From an uncultured Pelagibacteraceae bacterium (GTDB lineage Bacteria; Pseudomonadota; Alphaproteobacteria; Pelagibacterales; Pelagibacteraceae): 64,000 nt of DNA. The notes beneath the pieces are model-generated. The model had not been told where the DNA came from, searched no databases, and worked only from the letters and a program-made list of their open reading frames with translations. Below are positions 53,618-62,981 of the stretch, one piece after another. Position numbers and translations under genes: made by a program. The stretch is from the NCBI GenBank assembly GCA_902595285.1, contig CACJPL010000003.1, positions 62,001 through 126,000 of the forward strand, in the 5' to 3' direction. Within the stretch, counting starts at the first letter, position 1. Every line of letters starts with the position of its first letter.

Positions 53618-53848
53618 TTAGCTCTCCTTTGTTTTAATTGCTAATGCGTGTAATTCATTACCCATTCTTCCTTTTAATGAATTGTAAACCATCTTATGTT
53701 GCTCAATTTTGCTTTTTCCAGAAAATTGAGATGAGGTAACCGTTGCTGAATAATGATTACCATCACCTGCTAAATCTTGTATCTCTACCTTTGCATCAGG
53801 CATAGCCTCTTTAATGAAACTTTCAATTTCTTTTAAATCCATTGCCAT
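53618..53848 (-). CDS. BolA-family protein
   Basis: 76-aa BolA/IbaG-like protein, partner of the monothiol glutaredoxin next to it in iron-sulfur cluster sensing or transfer. The family helix-turn region VEIQDLAGDGNHYSATVTSSQFSGKSKIEQHKMVYNSL is complete, with the histidine in GNHY a likely cluster ligand. The ATG shares one base with the end of purL, so translation is coupled to the purine operon. Whether it is BolA1- or IbaG-type cannot be told by eye. Confidence 0.93.
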   Translation of the reverse strand: MAMDLKEIESFIKEAMPDAKVEIQDLAGDGNHYSATVTSSQFSGKSKIEQHKMVYNSLKGRMGNELHALAIKTKES

Positions 53849-56040
53849 TATTTACTCATATAGTTCACTAACCAACTTTTATTCGAAGTTGATAATTCGT
53901 CAATTGTAACTTTTGTCTTCTCGTTAATATATAGTTCATTCTCAATAATTGTACCAAGTTCGTCAAAATGAACTGCATTTTTATTCAATATATCAGCTAC
54001 TTTTTTAAAATTTTTTTTGTTTATTTCTATAATATATCTACCTTGATCTTCAGCAAACAAGTATTCTATTTCATTAATTAGAAATTTAGGTTTTTTAATA
54101 TTTATTCCCTTTTTCCCTTTAATACACATTTTTGATACTGCAGTAATAATGCCACCCAATGAAACATCATGAGCACTCTTTATTAAATTATTATCAATTA
54201 ATTTGAGCAATGTTTCTCCATTATTTTTCTCATTAAATAGATTTACTTCAGGTGGGGGTCCATTTTTCTCATCCAAGATATTCCTTGCAAATAAACTTTG
54301 ATCAATATGTCCTTCTGTTTTTCCAATTACTAAAACCAAATTATCAAGCTCTTTAAATTCCATAGTGATCATATTTTTATAATCCTTGATTAACCCAACT
54401 CCACCAATTGCAGGTGTTGGTTTTATACCTTCATCTTTTGTTTGATTATAAAAAGAAACATTTCCAGAAACGACTGGAAATTTTAAATACTCACTTGCCT
54501 CACCAATACCTTGAACACATTCAACAAACTCTCCCATATTTTCATCATTTTCAGGACTACCAAAATTTAAACAATTGGTTATAGCCACTGGTTTTGCACC
54601 AACAGCTATAAGATTTCTGAAGCTTTCACAAACTACTTGTTTTCCACCAGTTAAAGGATGTGCCCAGCAATAAACTGCAGAAGAATCTACTGAGGCAGCA
54701 ACCGCTTTATCTGTTCCATGAACCTTTACAACACCTGCATCTCCTCCAGGTTTTTGTATTGTATCTCCCATAACAGTATGATCATACTGTTGCCAAATCC
54801 ATTCTTTACTGCATACATTAGGGTTTCCTAAGATTTTCTTTAATACATCGATAATTTTTAAATGTTTAATATCTTCTTTTTTAATTTTATTTTTTTTAGG
54901 TAACTTTGCTTTTTTCCATTTTCGATTATACATAGGAGAGTTTTCAACCAGTGTATTAACTGGAATATCAGCAACTTTTTCTTCGTCAAAATAAAGTTCT
55001 ATTTTTTTGGATTTAGTAGTTTTACCTATTACTGCAAAATCTAAATTCCATTTATCAAATATTTTTTTTGCGTGTTCTTCTTTACCATTTTCTAAAACAA
55101 TCAACATTCTCTCTTGACTCTCTGAGAGCATAATTTCATACGGTGTCATCTTGGCTTCCCTACAAGGTACTTTGTTTAAATTAATTTCTATTCCAAGGTT
55201 TCCTTTTGAAGCCATTTCAATACTTGAGGAAGTTAATCCGGCGGCACCCATATCTTGAATGGCTATAATAGAGTCTCCAGCCATTAATTCTAAACATGCT
55301 TCTAGCAAAAGTTTTTCAGTAAATGGATCTCCAACTTGAACTGTTGGTTTTTTTTCCTCAATTTTTTCGTCAAAACTAGCTGAGGCCATGCTCGCACCAT
55401 GAATTCCATCTCTTCCAGTTTTAGATCCAACATATATAACTGGTTTATTTAAACCCGCAGCTTTGGAGTAAAAAATCTTATCTTTTTTTACTAATCCTAA
55501 AGTCATAGCATTAACCAAAATATTCCCATTATAAGAGCTATCAAAAGTTGTTTGACCAGCGATAGTTGGTACACCCATGCAGTTTCCATAACCACCTATG
55601 CCATGAACAACACCTCTTAACAAATTTTTTGTTTTTTTATGTTGCGGCGATCCAAAATGAATCGAGTTTAAATTAGCTATTGGTCTAGCACCCATTGTAA
55701 ACACATCCCTCATTATTCCTCCAACACCGGTAGCAGCACCCTGATAAGGTTCAATAAATGAAGGGTGATTATGACTTTCTATTTTAAAAACTATAGCATC
55801 ATTATCCTCAATATCGATAACACCAGCATTTTCACCAGGTCCTTGAATAACTTTTTTTCCTTTAGTAGGTAGATTCTTTAAATGTAATCTTGATGATTTA
55901 TAAGAACAATGCTCATTCCACATCGCAGAAAAAATACCTAACTCTGTGATATTAGGAGTTCTCTTTAAGAGCTCACAAATTTTAGCGTATTCGTCTTTCT
56001 TTAAACCGTGATCAACTGCTACTTTTTCGTTTACAATCAT
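53848..56040 (-). CDS. purL: Phosphoribosylformylglycinamidine synthase, subunit PurL
   Basis: ATP-dependent amidotransfer subunit for the fourth step of purine synthesis. At 730 aa it is the small PurL that needs PurQ and PurS. KIESHNHPSFIEPYQGAATGVGGIMRD (ATP/Mg2+ site) and GDPFTEKLLLEACLELM are characteristic; the second half repeats the PurM-like fold with HDVSLGGIITAV. Its start overlaps purQ by 4 bases. bolA follows directly. Confidence 0.97.
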   Translation of the reverse strand: MIVNEKVAVDHGLKKDEYAKICELLKRTPNITELGIFSAMWNEHCSYKSSRLHLKNLPTKGKKVIQGPGENAGVIDIEDNDAIVFKIESHNHPSFIEPYQGAATGVGGIMRDVFTMGARPIANLNSIHFGSPQHKKTKNLLRGVVHGIGGYGNCMGVPTIAGQTTFDSSYNGNILVNAMTLGLVKKDKIFYSKAAGLNKPVIYVGSKTGRDGIHGASMASASFDEKIEEKKPTVQVGDPFTEKLLLEACLELMAGDSIIAIQDMGAAGLTSSSIEMASKGNLGIEINLNKVPCREAKMTPYEIMLSESQERMLIVLENGKEEHAKKIFDKWNLDFAVIGKTTKSKKIELYFDEEKVADIPVNTLVENSPMYNRKWKKAKLPKKNKIKKEDIKHLKIIDVLKKILGNPNVCSKEWIWQQYDHTVMGDTIQKPGGDAGVVKVHGTDKAVAASVDSSAVYCWAHPLTGGKQVVCESFRNLIAVGAKPVAITNCLNFGSPENDENMGEFVECVQGIGEASEYLKFPVVSGNVSFYNQTKDEGIKPTPAIGGVGLIKDYKNMITMEFKELDNLVLVIGKTEGHIDQSLFARNILDEKNGPPPEVNLFNEKNNGETLLKLIDNNLIKSAHDVSLGGIITAVSKMCIKGKKGINIKKPKFLINEIEYLFAEDQGRYIIEINKKNFKKVADILNKNAVHFDELGTIIENELYINEKTKVTIDELSTSNKSWLVNYMSK

Positions 56041-56720
56041 TTTAAGTTGTTTATTAAGTTTTTAAAAAATAATGATCCATCCTCACCAGATAAAGATGTA
56101 TCAATCATTCTTTCAGGGTGGGGCATCATTCCTAGAACATTTTTTTCTTTATTAAATATACCGGCAATATTTTTTATGGATCCATTAGGATTAAATTGAT
56201 CTTCTATTTTTCCATTTTCATCGCAATAATTAATAGCTATCTGATTATTATCTTCAATTTCTTTTAATTGATCTTGAGTGCAAAAATAATTTCCTTCATT
56301 ATGGGCTATATGAAATTCTAAAACTTCGTTATTAACATTCTTAAAATATTTATTTTGCTTGTCGTTAATTTTTACAAAAACATTTTTACAAATAAATTCC
56401 AAATATTTATTTCTAAGTAAAACACCTGGAACTAAACCAGATTCTACTAGTATTTGAAATCCATTACAGATACCCATAACCATACCGCCAGAATTTGCAA
56501 AATTAATTACAGACTGCATTATTTTTGATTTAGATGCCATACTTCCACATCTTAGATAATCACCATAAGAAAAACCACCTGGCAATACAACCAAATCACT
56601 TTTTGGTAATTCAGCATCAGCATGCCAAACCATTTTATTTTTAAATCCAAATTTTTTTAGAGCAACATCCATGTCTCTATCGCAATTTGAACCTGGAAAA
56701 GTAATAACTGACGATTTCAT
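56037..56720 (-). CDS. purQ: Phosphoribosylformylglycinamidine synthase, glutaminase PurQ
   Basis: Class I glutamine amidotransferase subunit, 227 aa, that supplies ammonia to PurL. The nucleophile Cys85 is in VMGICNGFQI, the His/Glu pair is in MMPHPERM, and VLPGGFSYGDYLRCG is the oxyanion strand. Placed between purS (3 bases upstream) and purL (4-base overlap), the usual order for the three-subunit enzyme. Confidence 0.97.
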   Translation of the reverse strand: MKSSVITFPGSNCDRDMDVALKKFGFKNKMVWHADAELPKSDLVVLPGGFSYGDYLRCGSMASKSKIMQSVINFANSGGMVMGICNGFQILVESGLVPGVLLRNKYLEFICKNVFVKINDKQNKYFKNVNNEVLEFHIAHNEGNYFCTQDQLKEIEDNNQIAINYCDENGKIEDQFNPNGSIKNIAGIFNKEKNVLGMMPHPERMIDTSLSGEDGSLFFKNLINNLK

Positions 56721-56723
56721 TAA

Positions 56724-56966
56724 TTACTTTGGATCAATAATTTTATAATTTTCAATTACTAGATTTGCCAAAAGTTTTTTACACATTTCTTCAACTTTTG
56801 CTTTTGCTTTGTCGTTATCGGTTTCTTTAGTGTCTATTTCAAAATACTTGCCTTGTCTTACTTCATTAACATCATTGAAACCCATTCCATCCAAAGTTTG
56901 ATGAATGACTTTTCCTTGTGGATCAAGTACATCTTTTTTTAAAGTTATGATCACTGAAATTTTCAT
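56724..56966 (-). CDS. purS: Phosphoribosylformylglycinamidine synthase, subunit PurS
   Basis: Small 80-aa structural subunit that bridges PurQ and PurL. The start VIITLKKDVLDPQGKVIHQTLDGMGF and VRQGKYFEI are typical. It overlaps purC by 4 bases. Confidence 0.96.
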   Translation of the reverse strand: MKISVIITLKKDVLDPQGKVIHQTLDGMGFNDVNEVRQGKYFEIDTKETDNDKAKAKVEEMCKKLLANLVIENYKIIDPK

Positions 56967-57748
56967 TTTTTCTTTCTTTTTACCGATGAAAGTTGGGTAA
57001 CATTAACAGCAGAAACATTTGATTGCTCATGAAGTATCCCAAGTCTTTTCGCAACTTCTGTATACGCAGGAATAAGATCTCCTAAATCTTTTCTAAATCT
57101 GTCTTTATCGAGTTTTTTATCTGTTAAAGTATCCCACAATCTGCATGTATCAGGGCTTATCTCATCAGCTAATATAATTTTAGTTTTTTCACTTTCATGA
57201 GTGAAGCCAAATTCAACTTTAAAATCTACTAATTTTATTCCAACACCTCTAAACATACCTAGTAAAAAATCATTTAATCTAGATAGATTTTCATCTATCC
57301 AATCAAGCTGCATTACATTAAGCCAATTAAAAGTTAAAATATGTTCACGACTAATTATTGGATCTCCAAGCTTATCATCTTTTAGACAGTATTCTATTAA
57401 TGGCCTTTCAAGGACAGTTCCTTCCTCGATACCTAATCTTTTAGTTAATGATCCTGTTGCAATATTTCTTACTACAAATTCTATTGGTATTATATCAACT
57501 AGCTTAACTAATTGTTCTCTCATATTAATTCTTTTTATTAAATGATTTTTAATTCCAACTTCAGATAAATTTGAGAGTATATGTTCAGATATTCTATTAT
57601 TTAGAACACCTTTACCTTCAATCGTAGTTTTTTTTTGATTATTAAACGCAGTTGCATCATCTTTAAAATATTGGATAACTAAATTTTTATCATTTGTTGC
57701 ATAAATGATTTTAGCTTTTCCTTCGTATAATTTTTTACCTTTTTTCAT
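56963..57748 (-). CDS. purC: SAICAR synthetase
   Basis: Adds aspartate to CAIR with ATP. Signatures: LYEGKAKIIYAT at the N-terminus, FVVRNIATGSL in the middle, and LVDFKVEFGF and LADEISPDTCRLWD in the C-terminal domain. At 261 aa it is normal, with about 25 extra C-terminal residues ending in basic RKKK. It shares one base with purB upstream and overlaps purS downstream. Confidence 0.97.
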   Translation of the reverse strand: MKKGKKLYEGKAKIIYATNDKNLVIQYFKDDATAFNNQKKTTIEGKGVLNNRISEHILSNLSEVGIKNHLIKRINMREQLVKLVDIIPIEFVVRNIATGSLTKRLGIEEGTVLERPLIEYCLKDDKLGDPIISREHILTFNWLNVMQLDWIDENLSRLNDFLLGMFRGVGIKLVDFKVEFGFTHESEKTKIILADEISPDTCRLWDTLTDKKLDKDRFRKDLGDLIPAYTEVAKRLGILHEQSNVSAVNVTQLSSVKRKKK

Positions 57749-59040
57749 TATTTAAAAACTCTTCTAAAGATAAAATTTACATTTTTAAAGTGTTTAGAAT
57801 AGTTAAATATAGATTTTAGTTTTTTTGGTGAAATTTTACTCATTATAAATTTATCAGATGAGATAACGTCAATTAAATTTAAATTTTCTGTAAAACATTT
57901 TTTTGAATAAGATTGTACCATTTTGTATGATTTTTCTCTGCTCAATCCTGCCTTAGTTAACTCCAGCATAACTTCTTGAGAAAAAATTAAACCTTTTGTT
58001 AAATTTAAGTTTTCAATCATTTTTTTAGGGTAAACAATCATGTTATCTAAAATATTTGTAAGCCTAACCAGTGCAAAATCAGTAGTTATATTAGCATCTG
58101 GTCCAATGTTTCTCTCCACACTTGAGTGAGAAATATCTCTTTCATGCCAAAGAGCGATGTTTTCAAGAGCTGGGATAACTGCACTTCTAATCATTCTAGC
58201 TAAACCAGTAAGATTCTCACTTAAGATAGGATTTTTTTTATGAGGCATTGCAGAAGAACCTTTTTGATTTTTTGAGAAATATTCTTGAAGTTCATACACT
58301 TCTGTTCTTTGCAAATGCCTAATTTCGATTGCTACTCTTTCAATAGATCCAGCAATAATTCCTAAAACTGAAAAATAAAATGCATGTCTGTCTCTTGGAA
58401 TTACCTGTGTTGAGATTGGTTCAACTTTCAGACCTAATTTTTTCGCGACATGTTTTTCCACGTTTGGATTAATGTTTGCAAACGTTCCAACAGCGCCAGA
58501 AATTGCACATATTGAAACCTCATCAATAGCATCTTTTAGTCTTTTTCTATTTCTTTTAAATTCTTCATAAAAAGAAGCTAATTTTAAGCCAAAAGTAATT
58601 GGCTCGGCATGGATCCCATGACTTCTTCCCATGCACGGTGTGAATTTATACTTTTTGGCTTGTCTTTTTAAAACTTTTAAAATTTGATCTACATCTTTTA
58701 AAATGATTTTACCGGATTGTACTAATTGAATATTAAAACTAGTATCCAAAACATCTGATGATGTCATTCCTTGATGTAGGTACCGTGCTTTAATTCCAGC
58801 TTTTTCAGTAACAGAAGTAAGAAAAGCTATTACATCATGTTTTACTTCAGTTTCTATTCTTTGAATTCTGTTAACATTAATTCTAGCTTTTTTTTTGACT
58901 ACAGAAGCAACACCTTTTGGAATTTGACCAAGTTTTTCCATCGCTTCAGCAGCTGCAATTTCAACATCTAACCAAATTTTGTATTTATTTTCCTCTGACC
59001 AAATATCAGTTAATTCTTTTCGAGAGTATCTTTTAATCAT
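57748..59040 (-). CDS. purB: Adenylosuccinate lyase
   Basis: Fumarase-superfamily lyase of 430 aa, acting at two steps: SAICAR to AICAR and adenylosuccinate to AMP. The superfamily signature SSAMPHKKNPILSE is present, TSSDVLDT and GRSHGIHAEP hold catalytic residues. Lies 3 bases downstream of map and shares a base with purC. Confidence 0.96.
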   Translation of the reverse strand: MIKRYSRKELTDIWSEENKYKIWLDVEIAAAEAMEKLGQIPKGVASVVKKKARINVNRIQRIETEVKHDVIAFLTSVTEKAGIKARYLHQGMTSSDVLDTSFNIQLVQSGKIILKDVDQILKVLKRQAKKYKFTPCMGRSHGIHAEPITFGLKLASFYEEFKRNRKRLKDAIDEVSICAISGAVGTFANINPNVEKHVAKKLGLKVEPISTQVIPRDRHAFYFSVLGIIAGSIERVAIEIRHLQRTEVYELQEYFSKNQKGSSAMPHKKNPILSENLTGLARMIRSAVIPALENIALWHERDISHSSVERNIGPDANITTDFALVRLTNILDNMIVYPKKMIENLNLTKGLIFSQEVMLELTKAGLSREKSYKMVQSYSKKCFTENLNLIDVISSDKFIMSKISPKKLKSIFNYSKHFKNVNFIFRRVFK

Positions 59041-59043
59041 TAA

Positions 59044-59817
59044 TTATAAGTATGGAGGCTTTGAATAACCTTTAACAGATTCTGTAAAGATTTCATAACC
59101 ATTTTCAGTAATTCCTAACGTATGTTCAAATTGTGCAGATAAAGATTTATCTTTTGTAACAGCTGTCCAACCATCATTCAACATTTTAACATCATATTTA
59201 CCAGCATTAATCATTGGTTCTATAGTAAATGTCATACCTGGTTTTAATTCCATGCCTGTATTTTTCTCACCGTAGTGTAAAATATTTGGTGATTCATGAA
59301 ATGTTGTACTTACACCATGACCACAAAAATCTCTCACTACTGAAAAACCTTTTTTTTCTATAAAAGATTGAATCTCATAACCTATGTCTCCCAACTTCAC
59401 TCCAGGTTTTAAAATTTTAATAGCCCTTATCATAGATTCATGAGTAGCATCTATAAGATTATTTAATTTAACAGGAGTTCTTCCAATACAAAACATTCTA
59501 CTAGTGTCTCCATGATGTTCATCAACAATTGCAGTTACATCAACGTTTATAGCATCGCCTTCTGTTAAAATTCTATCAGAAGGAATACCATGACACACAA
59601 CATGGTTTAAAGAAGTACATAAGGATTTTGTAAAACCTCTGTAGTAAAGTGGAGCAGAATAACCCCCATTGTCTCTTATAAATTCATACCCTAGTTTGTC
59701 TATATGATCAGTAGAAACACCTTCTTTAATATTTTCAGTTAGCATATCTAAGGTTCTTGCTGCAAGATTACCAGCTACTCTCATTTTTTCAAATTTTTCT
59801 TTGTAATCAGTCATCAA
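59044..59817 (-). CDS. map: Methionine aminopeptidase, type I
   Basis: Removes the N-terminal methionine from nascent proteins, 257 aa. The five metal ligands are visible: D in NVDVTAIVD, D in HHGDTSRMF, H in GHGVSTTFHESP, E in FTIEPMI and E in SAQFEHTLGIT, with the substrate His in CHGIPSD. It overlaps sfsA by 11 bases. Confidence 0.97.
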   Translation of the reverse strand: MMTDYKEKFEKMRVAGNLAARTLDMLTENIKEGVSTDHIDKLGYEFIRDNGGYSAPLYYRGFTKSLCTSLNHVVCHGIPSDRILTEGDAINVDVTAIVDEHHGDTSRMFCIGRTPVKLNNLIDATHESMIRAIKILKPGVKLGDIGYEIQSFIEKKGFSVVRDFCGHGVSTTFHESPNILHYGEKNTGMELKPGMTFTIEPMINAGKYDVKMLNDGWTAVTKDKSLSAQFEHTLGITENGYEIFTESVKGYSKPPYL

Positions 59818-60505
59818 TAATCTTTAATTTTTTATCTATAAAAATTTTCTTAGAACTTATATCACATCTATAAGCTAAAAAATTTACTCCAGCTTTTTTA
59901 GCTATTAAATAATTTTTGTAATATTCCTTGTCTATATCTTTGGCAATTTTAAAATATTTCATATTTTGAATTTGCACTAAAAATATTAGATATGTTTTAT
60001 AACTTTTTTTTATGGCATCAATAAGGGTTAATAAATGCTTAATTCCTCTAGCTGTTGGGGCATCTGGAAATTCAGCAGTATCTTTATTTCTAAATAAAGT
60101 AACATTTTTAACTTCAATAAAGGTTTTTTGACCTTTTCTTTCTAATAAAAAATCAAATCTTGTTTCTTTATTAAAAAAAACTTCTGATTTGATTGAATCG
60201 TTGTTTTTAAGCTCATTTATTAGACTATTTTTTAGAGCATGCTCAACAATTCTGTTTGCCATATGTGTATTTACACCCACTAGATTTTTTCTAGATTTAA
60301 TAATCTCCAAACCATATTTAAGCTTTCTTTTTGGATCATTATTTGGAAGTAAATAAACTTCATTTCCTTCATCTAACAAACCTTTCATTGATCCTGTGTT
60401 AGGACAATGCGCTGTGACAATTCCTTTATCAATTTTAACGTCAGTAAAAAACCTTTTATAACGTTTGATTAGTTTGCCTTTTATTAAAGACTTGGTAAAT
60501 TCCAT
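59807..60505 (-). CDS. sfsA: Sugar fermentation stimulation protein homolog SfsA
   Basis: 232-aa protein of the SfsA family, proposed to bind DNA or act as a nuclease-like fold. CPNTGSMKGLLDEG, LVGVNTHMANRIVEHAL, FIEVKNVTL with the PD-ExK-like residues and FPDAPTARGIKHLLTL are family signatures. The exact role is not established. It is the first gene of the purine run and its start is 20 bases from the divergent cinA-like gene. Confidence 0.92.
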   Translation of the reverse strand: MEFTKSLIKGKLIKRYKRFFTDVKIDKGIVTAHCPNTGSMKGLLDEGNEVYLLPNNDPKRKLKYGLEIIKSRKNLVGVNTHMANRIVEHALKNSLINELKNNDSIKSEVFFNKETRFDFLLERKGQKTFIEVKNVTLFRNKDTAEFPDAPTARGIKHLLTLIDAIKKSYKTYLIFLVQIQNMKYFKIAKDIDKEYYKNYLIAKKAGVNFLAYRCDISSKKIFIDKKLKIIDD

Positions 60506-60525
60506 TACTAAATTATATATTTCAT

Positions 60526-61275
60526 ATGAATAAAAAAGTAAAAATTAATGCATCAATTTTAATTATTGGTAATGAAATTTTGTCTGGTAGGACACAAGAC
60601 ACAAATACATCAACTTTAGCAATTTGGTTAAATTCTATCGGAGTTAACGTTGCAGAAGTTAGAGTAATTCCGGATGTTGAAAAAACTATTGTGGAGACTC
60701 TAAATTTACTCAGAGCGACTTATGATTATGTTTTTACAACCGGTGGTATAGGTCCTACTCATGATGATATTACAGCGCAAGCAGTTTCAAAAGCATTTGG
60801 AATAAAATATGAGGTTCACAAAGAGGCCTTCGGAATCCTAGAGGCTTATTATGAACCAGGTAAATTTAATGATGGAAGACAAAAAATGGCATGGATGCCA
60901 GAGAATGCAAAATTAATTTTAAATCCTACTAGTGGCGCTCCAGGATTTAATGTTGAAAATGTTTTTTCTCTTCCAGGAGTTCCATCTATATTAAAATCTA
61001 TGCTAGGTGGATTAACCAACAGTATTGTTGGTGGAGAACCTATTAAAAGCCTTACTATAAGTTTAAAAACAGTTGAAAGTGAAATAGCAAATTCTTTAAC
61101 AAAAGTACAAAATGATAATCAAGATGTTGAAATAGGAAGCTATCCATTTTTTCATGCAGGTAAATTAGGTGTTTCAATAGTAATAAGATCTGAAGATCAA
61201 AATAAAATTAATAATTGTAATTCTCAAATTTTAAAATTTGTTAATGAAAAAAAAATTGATGTAGTGGATCGTTAA
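60526..61275 (+). CDS. CinA N-terminal/MoaB-like molybdopterin-binding protein
   Basis: 249-aa protein with the MoCF-binding fold of CinA: ASILIIGNEILSGRTQDTNTS, VFTTGGIGPTHDDITAQAV and FNVENVFSLPGVPSIL. The family acts as a pyrophosphatase on ADP-ribose or nicotinamide nucleotides in long CinA. Here the C-terminal nicotinamide-mononucleotide amidase domain (about 160 aa) is missing, so only the COG1058-type half is present. The stop shares one base with the next gene. Confidence 0.88.
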   Translation: MNKKVKINASILIIGNEILSGRTQDTNTSTLAIWLNSIGVNVAEVRVIPDVEKTIVETLNLLRATYDYVFTTGGIGPTHDDITAQAVSKAFGIKYEVHKEAFGILEAYYEPGKFNDGRQKMAWMPENAKLILNPTSGAPGFNVENVFSLPGVPSILKSMLGGLTNSIVGGEPIKSLTISLKTVESEIANSLTKVQNDNQDVEIGSYPFFHAGKLGVSIVIRSEDQNKINNCNSQILKFVNEKKIDVVDR

Positions 61276-61676
61276 TGCTTTATTTTGCTTATGGCAGTAA
61301 TCTTAATCATTTTCAAATGAAACGCAGATGTAAAGATAGTATCTTTTTAAAAAAAATAAATTTGAAAGATTTTAGATTAACTTTTAGAAGCAAGTATAGA
61401 GCAGCAGACATTGAACCAAAAAAAAATTCTTTGGTACCTGGAGCTTTGTTTGAGATATCCAAAAGTGATGAAAAAAAATTAGATGTATATGAAGATTTTC
61501 CAATTCTTTATAAAAAATATTATTTTTATTACTATGGAAAAAAAGTGATGACTTATACAATGGTAAAAAAATCACAATTCAGATTTCCAACAGAAAGATA
61601 TTTGAATGTAGTAAAGAGAGGTTATCAAGATTGTAAGCTTGATAAAAAAGAATTAATAAGAGCGTTACAAATATAA
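61275..61676 (+). CDS. Gamma-glutamylcyclotransferase-like (AIG2/GGCT) protein
   Basis: 133-aa GGCT-like fold. The N-terminal YFAYGSNLNHFQMKRRC is the substrate-binding loop, and the catalytic glutamate is expected in LDVYEDFPILYKK. It may open or cyclise gamma-glutamyl amines or peptides, but the substrate is uncertain. Starts at the last base of the cinA-like stop, and the next gene begins 6 bases after it. Confidence 0.85.
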   Translation: MLYFAYGSNLNHFQMKRRCKDSIFLKKINLKDFRLTFRSKYRAADIEPKKNSLVPGALFEISKSDEKKLDVYEDFPILYKKYYFYYYGKKVMTYTMVKKSQFRFPTERYLNVVKRGYQDCKLDKKELIRALQI

Positions 61677-61682
61677 TTTAAA

Positions 61683-62978
61683 ATGTACTTACATACCAAA
61701 TTAGAGTCTAGAACAGATCCAATTAGGATAGCATTTATTGGATGTGGAAAATTTGTGAGTATGTTTTTATCTCAATATAACCATTTAAATAAAATAGTAA
61801 TAGATAGTATTGTTGATATTGATACAAGCAAAGCTAAAAAAAATTGTTCAAATAGTGGTCTTAGTTTACAAAATATAGAAAAAATTAATTTTTCTAATTC
61901 TCTCGATGAAATTTTAGACCGTAATATAGAAATCTTTATAGAGGCCACAGGAAATCCAATTATAGGAACCGTACATGCACATAAGATAATTAATATTAAA
62001 AAACATTTGATATTAGTTAACGTTGAAGCTGACATAACATGTGGAAAATACCTTTCTGACTTAGCGAGTAAAAATAATGTTATTTGTTCTATGGCATATG
62101 GTGATCAACCATCATTAATTATAGAGCAAATTGAGTGGGCGCGTTTAAATGGCTTTGAAGTTATTTGTGCAGGAAAGGGTACCAAGTATCATCCAAGTTT
62201 TGAATATTCAACTCCAGATACTGTTTGGGGTCACTATGGCTTAACCAAAGAAAGAGCAGAAAATGAGTCAGGTATGAACCCAAAAATGTTCAATAGCTTT
62301 TTGTGTGGAGATAAATCTGCAATAGAAATGTGTGCTGTGAGCAATGCAGCAAATCTAAAATGTCCTAGTAATGGTCTAACTTTTCCTCCAGTAGGTGTTT
62401 ATGACATAGCTAAAAAAATGATACCAATTAAAAATGGAGGATTAATTGAAAGTGAAGGTCAAGTTGAAGTAATTTCAAGTATAGATTTGCAAAAAAAAGA
62501 TGTTCAAAATGACTTAAGATGGGGTGTTTATGTAGTTATTAAAGCTAAAAATGATTATGTAAAAAATTGTTTTAAAGACTATGGAATGGTAACAGATGCA
62601 TCAGGAAATTATTCTGCGATTTGGAGACCATATCATTACATTGGTCTTGAGTTAGCGCAATCAATTTATTCTATAGCCCTTGATGGAAAGTCAACAGGAC
62701 ACACTAAATACTATAATTCTGATGTCGCTAGTTATGCAAAAAAAGATTTAAAAGCAGGAGAAAAATTAGATGGAGAAGGTGGTTTTTGTGCTAGAGGAAA
62801 ATTAATTTCGTCAATGAATTCAAAAAAAGAAAAAATTCTACCATTAGGATTAACTGATAATGCAAAATTAAAAAAAGATTTAAAAAAAGATGAAATTATT
62901 AAAATTGAGGATGTAGAATTAAATTTACCTGATGAGATAATTAAAGCAAGAGAGTACCAATATAATCTATTAAATTAA
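61683..62978 (+). CDS. COG4091-like NAD(P)-dependent oxidoreductase with SAF domain
   Basis: 431-aa two-domain protein. The N-terminus is a Rossmann fold (RIAFIGCGKF, residues about 15-24) like homoserine dehydrogenase or sugar dehydrogenases, and FIEATGNP lies on the NAD side. The C-terminal 80 residues (ASYAKKDLKAGEKLDGEGGF onward) form an SAF domain, as in sialic acid synthase and antifreeze-like proteins. COG4091 proteins are labelled predicted homoserine dehydrogenases but often sit in sugar-acid pathways. Followed 3 bases later by a sugar-type methyltransferase, suggesting glycan-precursor chemistry. Confidence 0.8.
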   Translation: MYLHTKLESRTDPIRIAFIGCGKFVSMFLSQYNHLNKIVIDSIVDIDTSKAKKNCSNSGLSLQNIEKINFSNSLDEILDRNIEIFIEATGNPIIGTVHAHKIINIKKHLILVNVEADITCGKYLSDLASKNNVICSMAYGDQPSLIIEQIEWARLNGFEVICAGKGTKYHPSFEYSTPDTVWGHYGLTKERAENESGMNPKMFNSFLCGDKSAIEMCAVSNAANLKCPSNGLTFPPVGVYDIAKKMIPIKNGGLIESEGQVEVISSIDLQKKDVQNDLRWGVYVVIKAKNDYVKNCFKDYGMVTDASGNYSAIWRPYHYIGLELAQSIYSIALDGKSTGHTKYYNSDVASYAKKDLKAGEKLDGEGGFCARGKLISSMNSKKEKILPLGLTDNAKLKKDLKKDEIIKIEDVELNLPDEIIKAREYQYNLLN

Positions 62979-62981
62979 TAA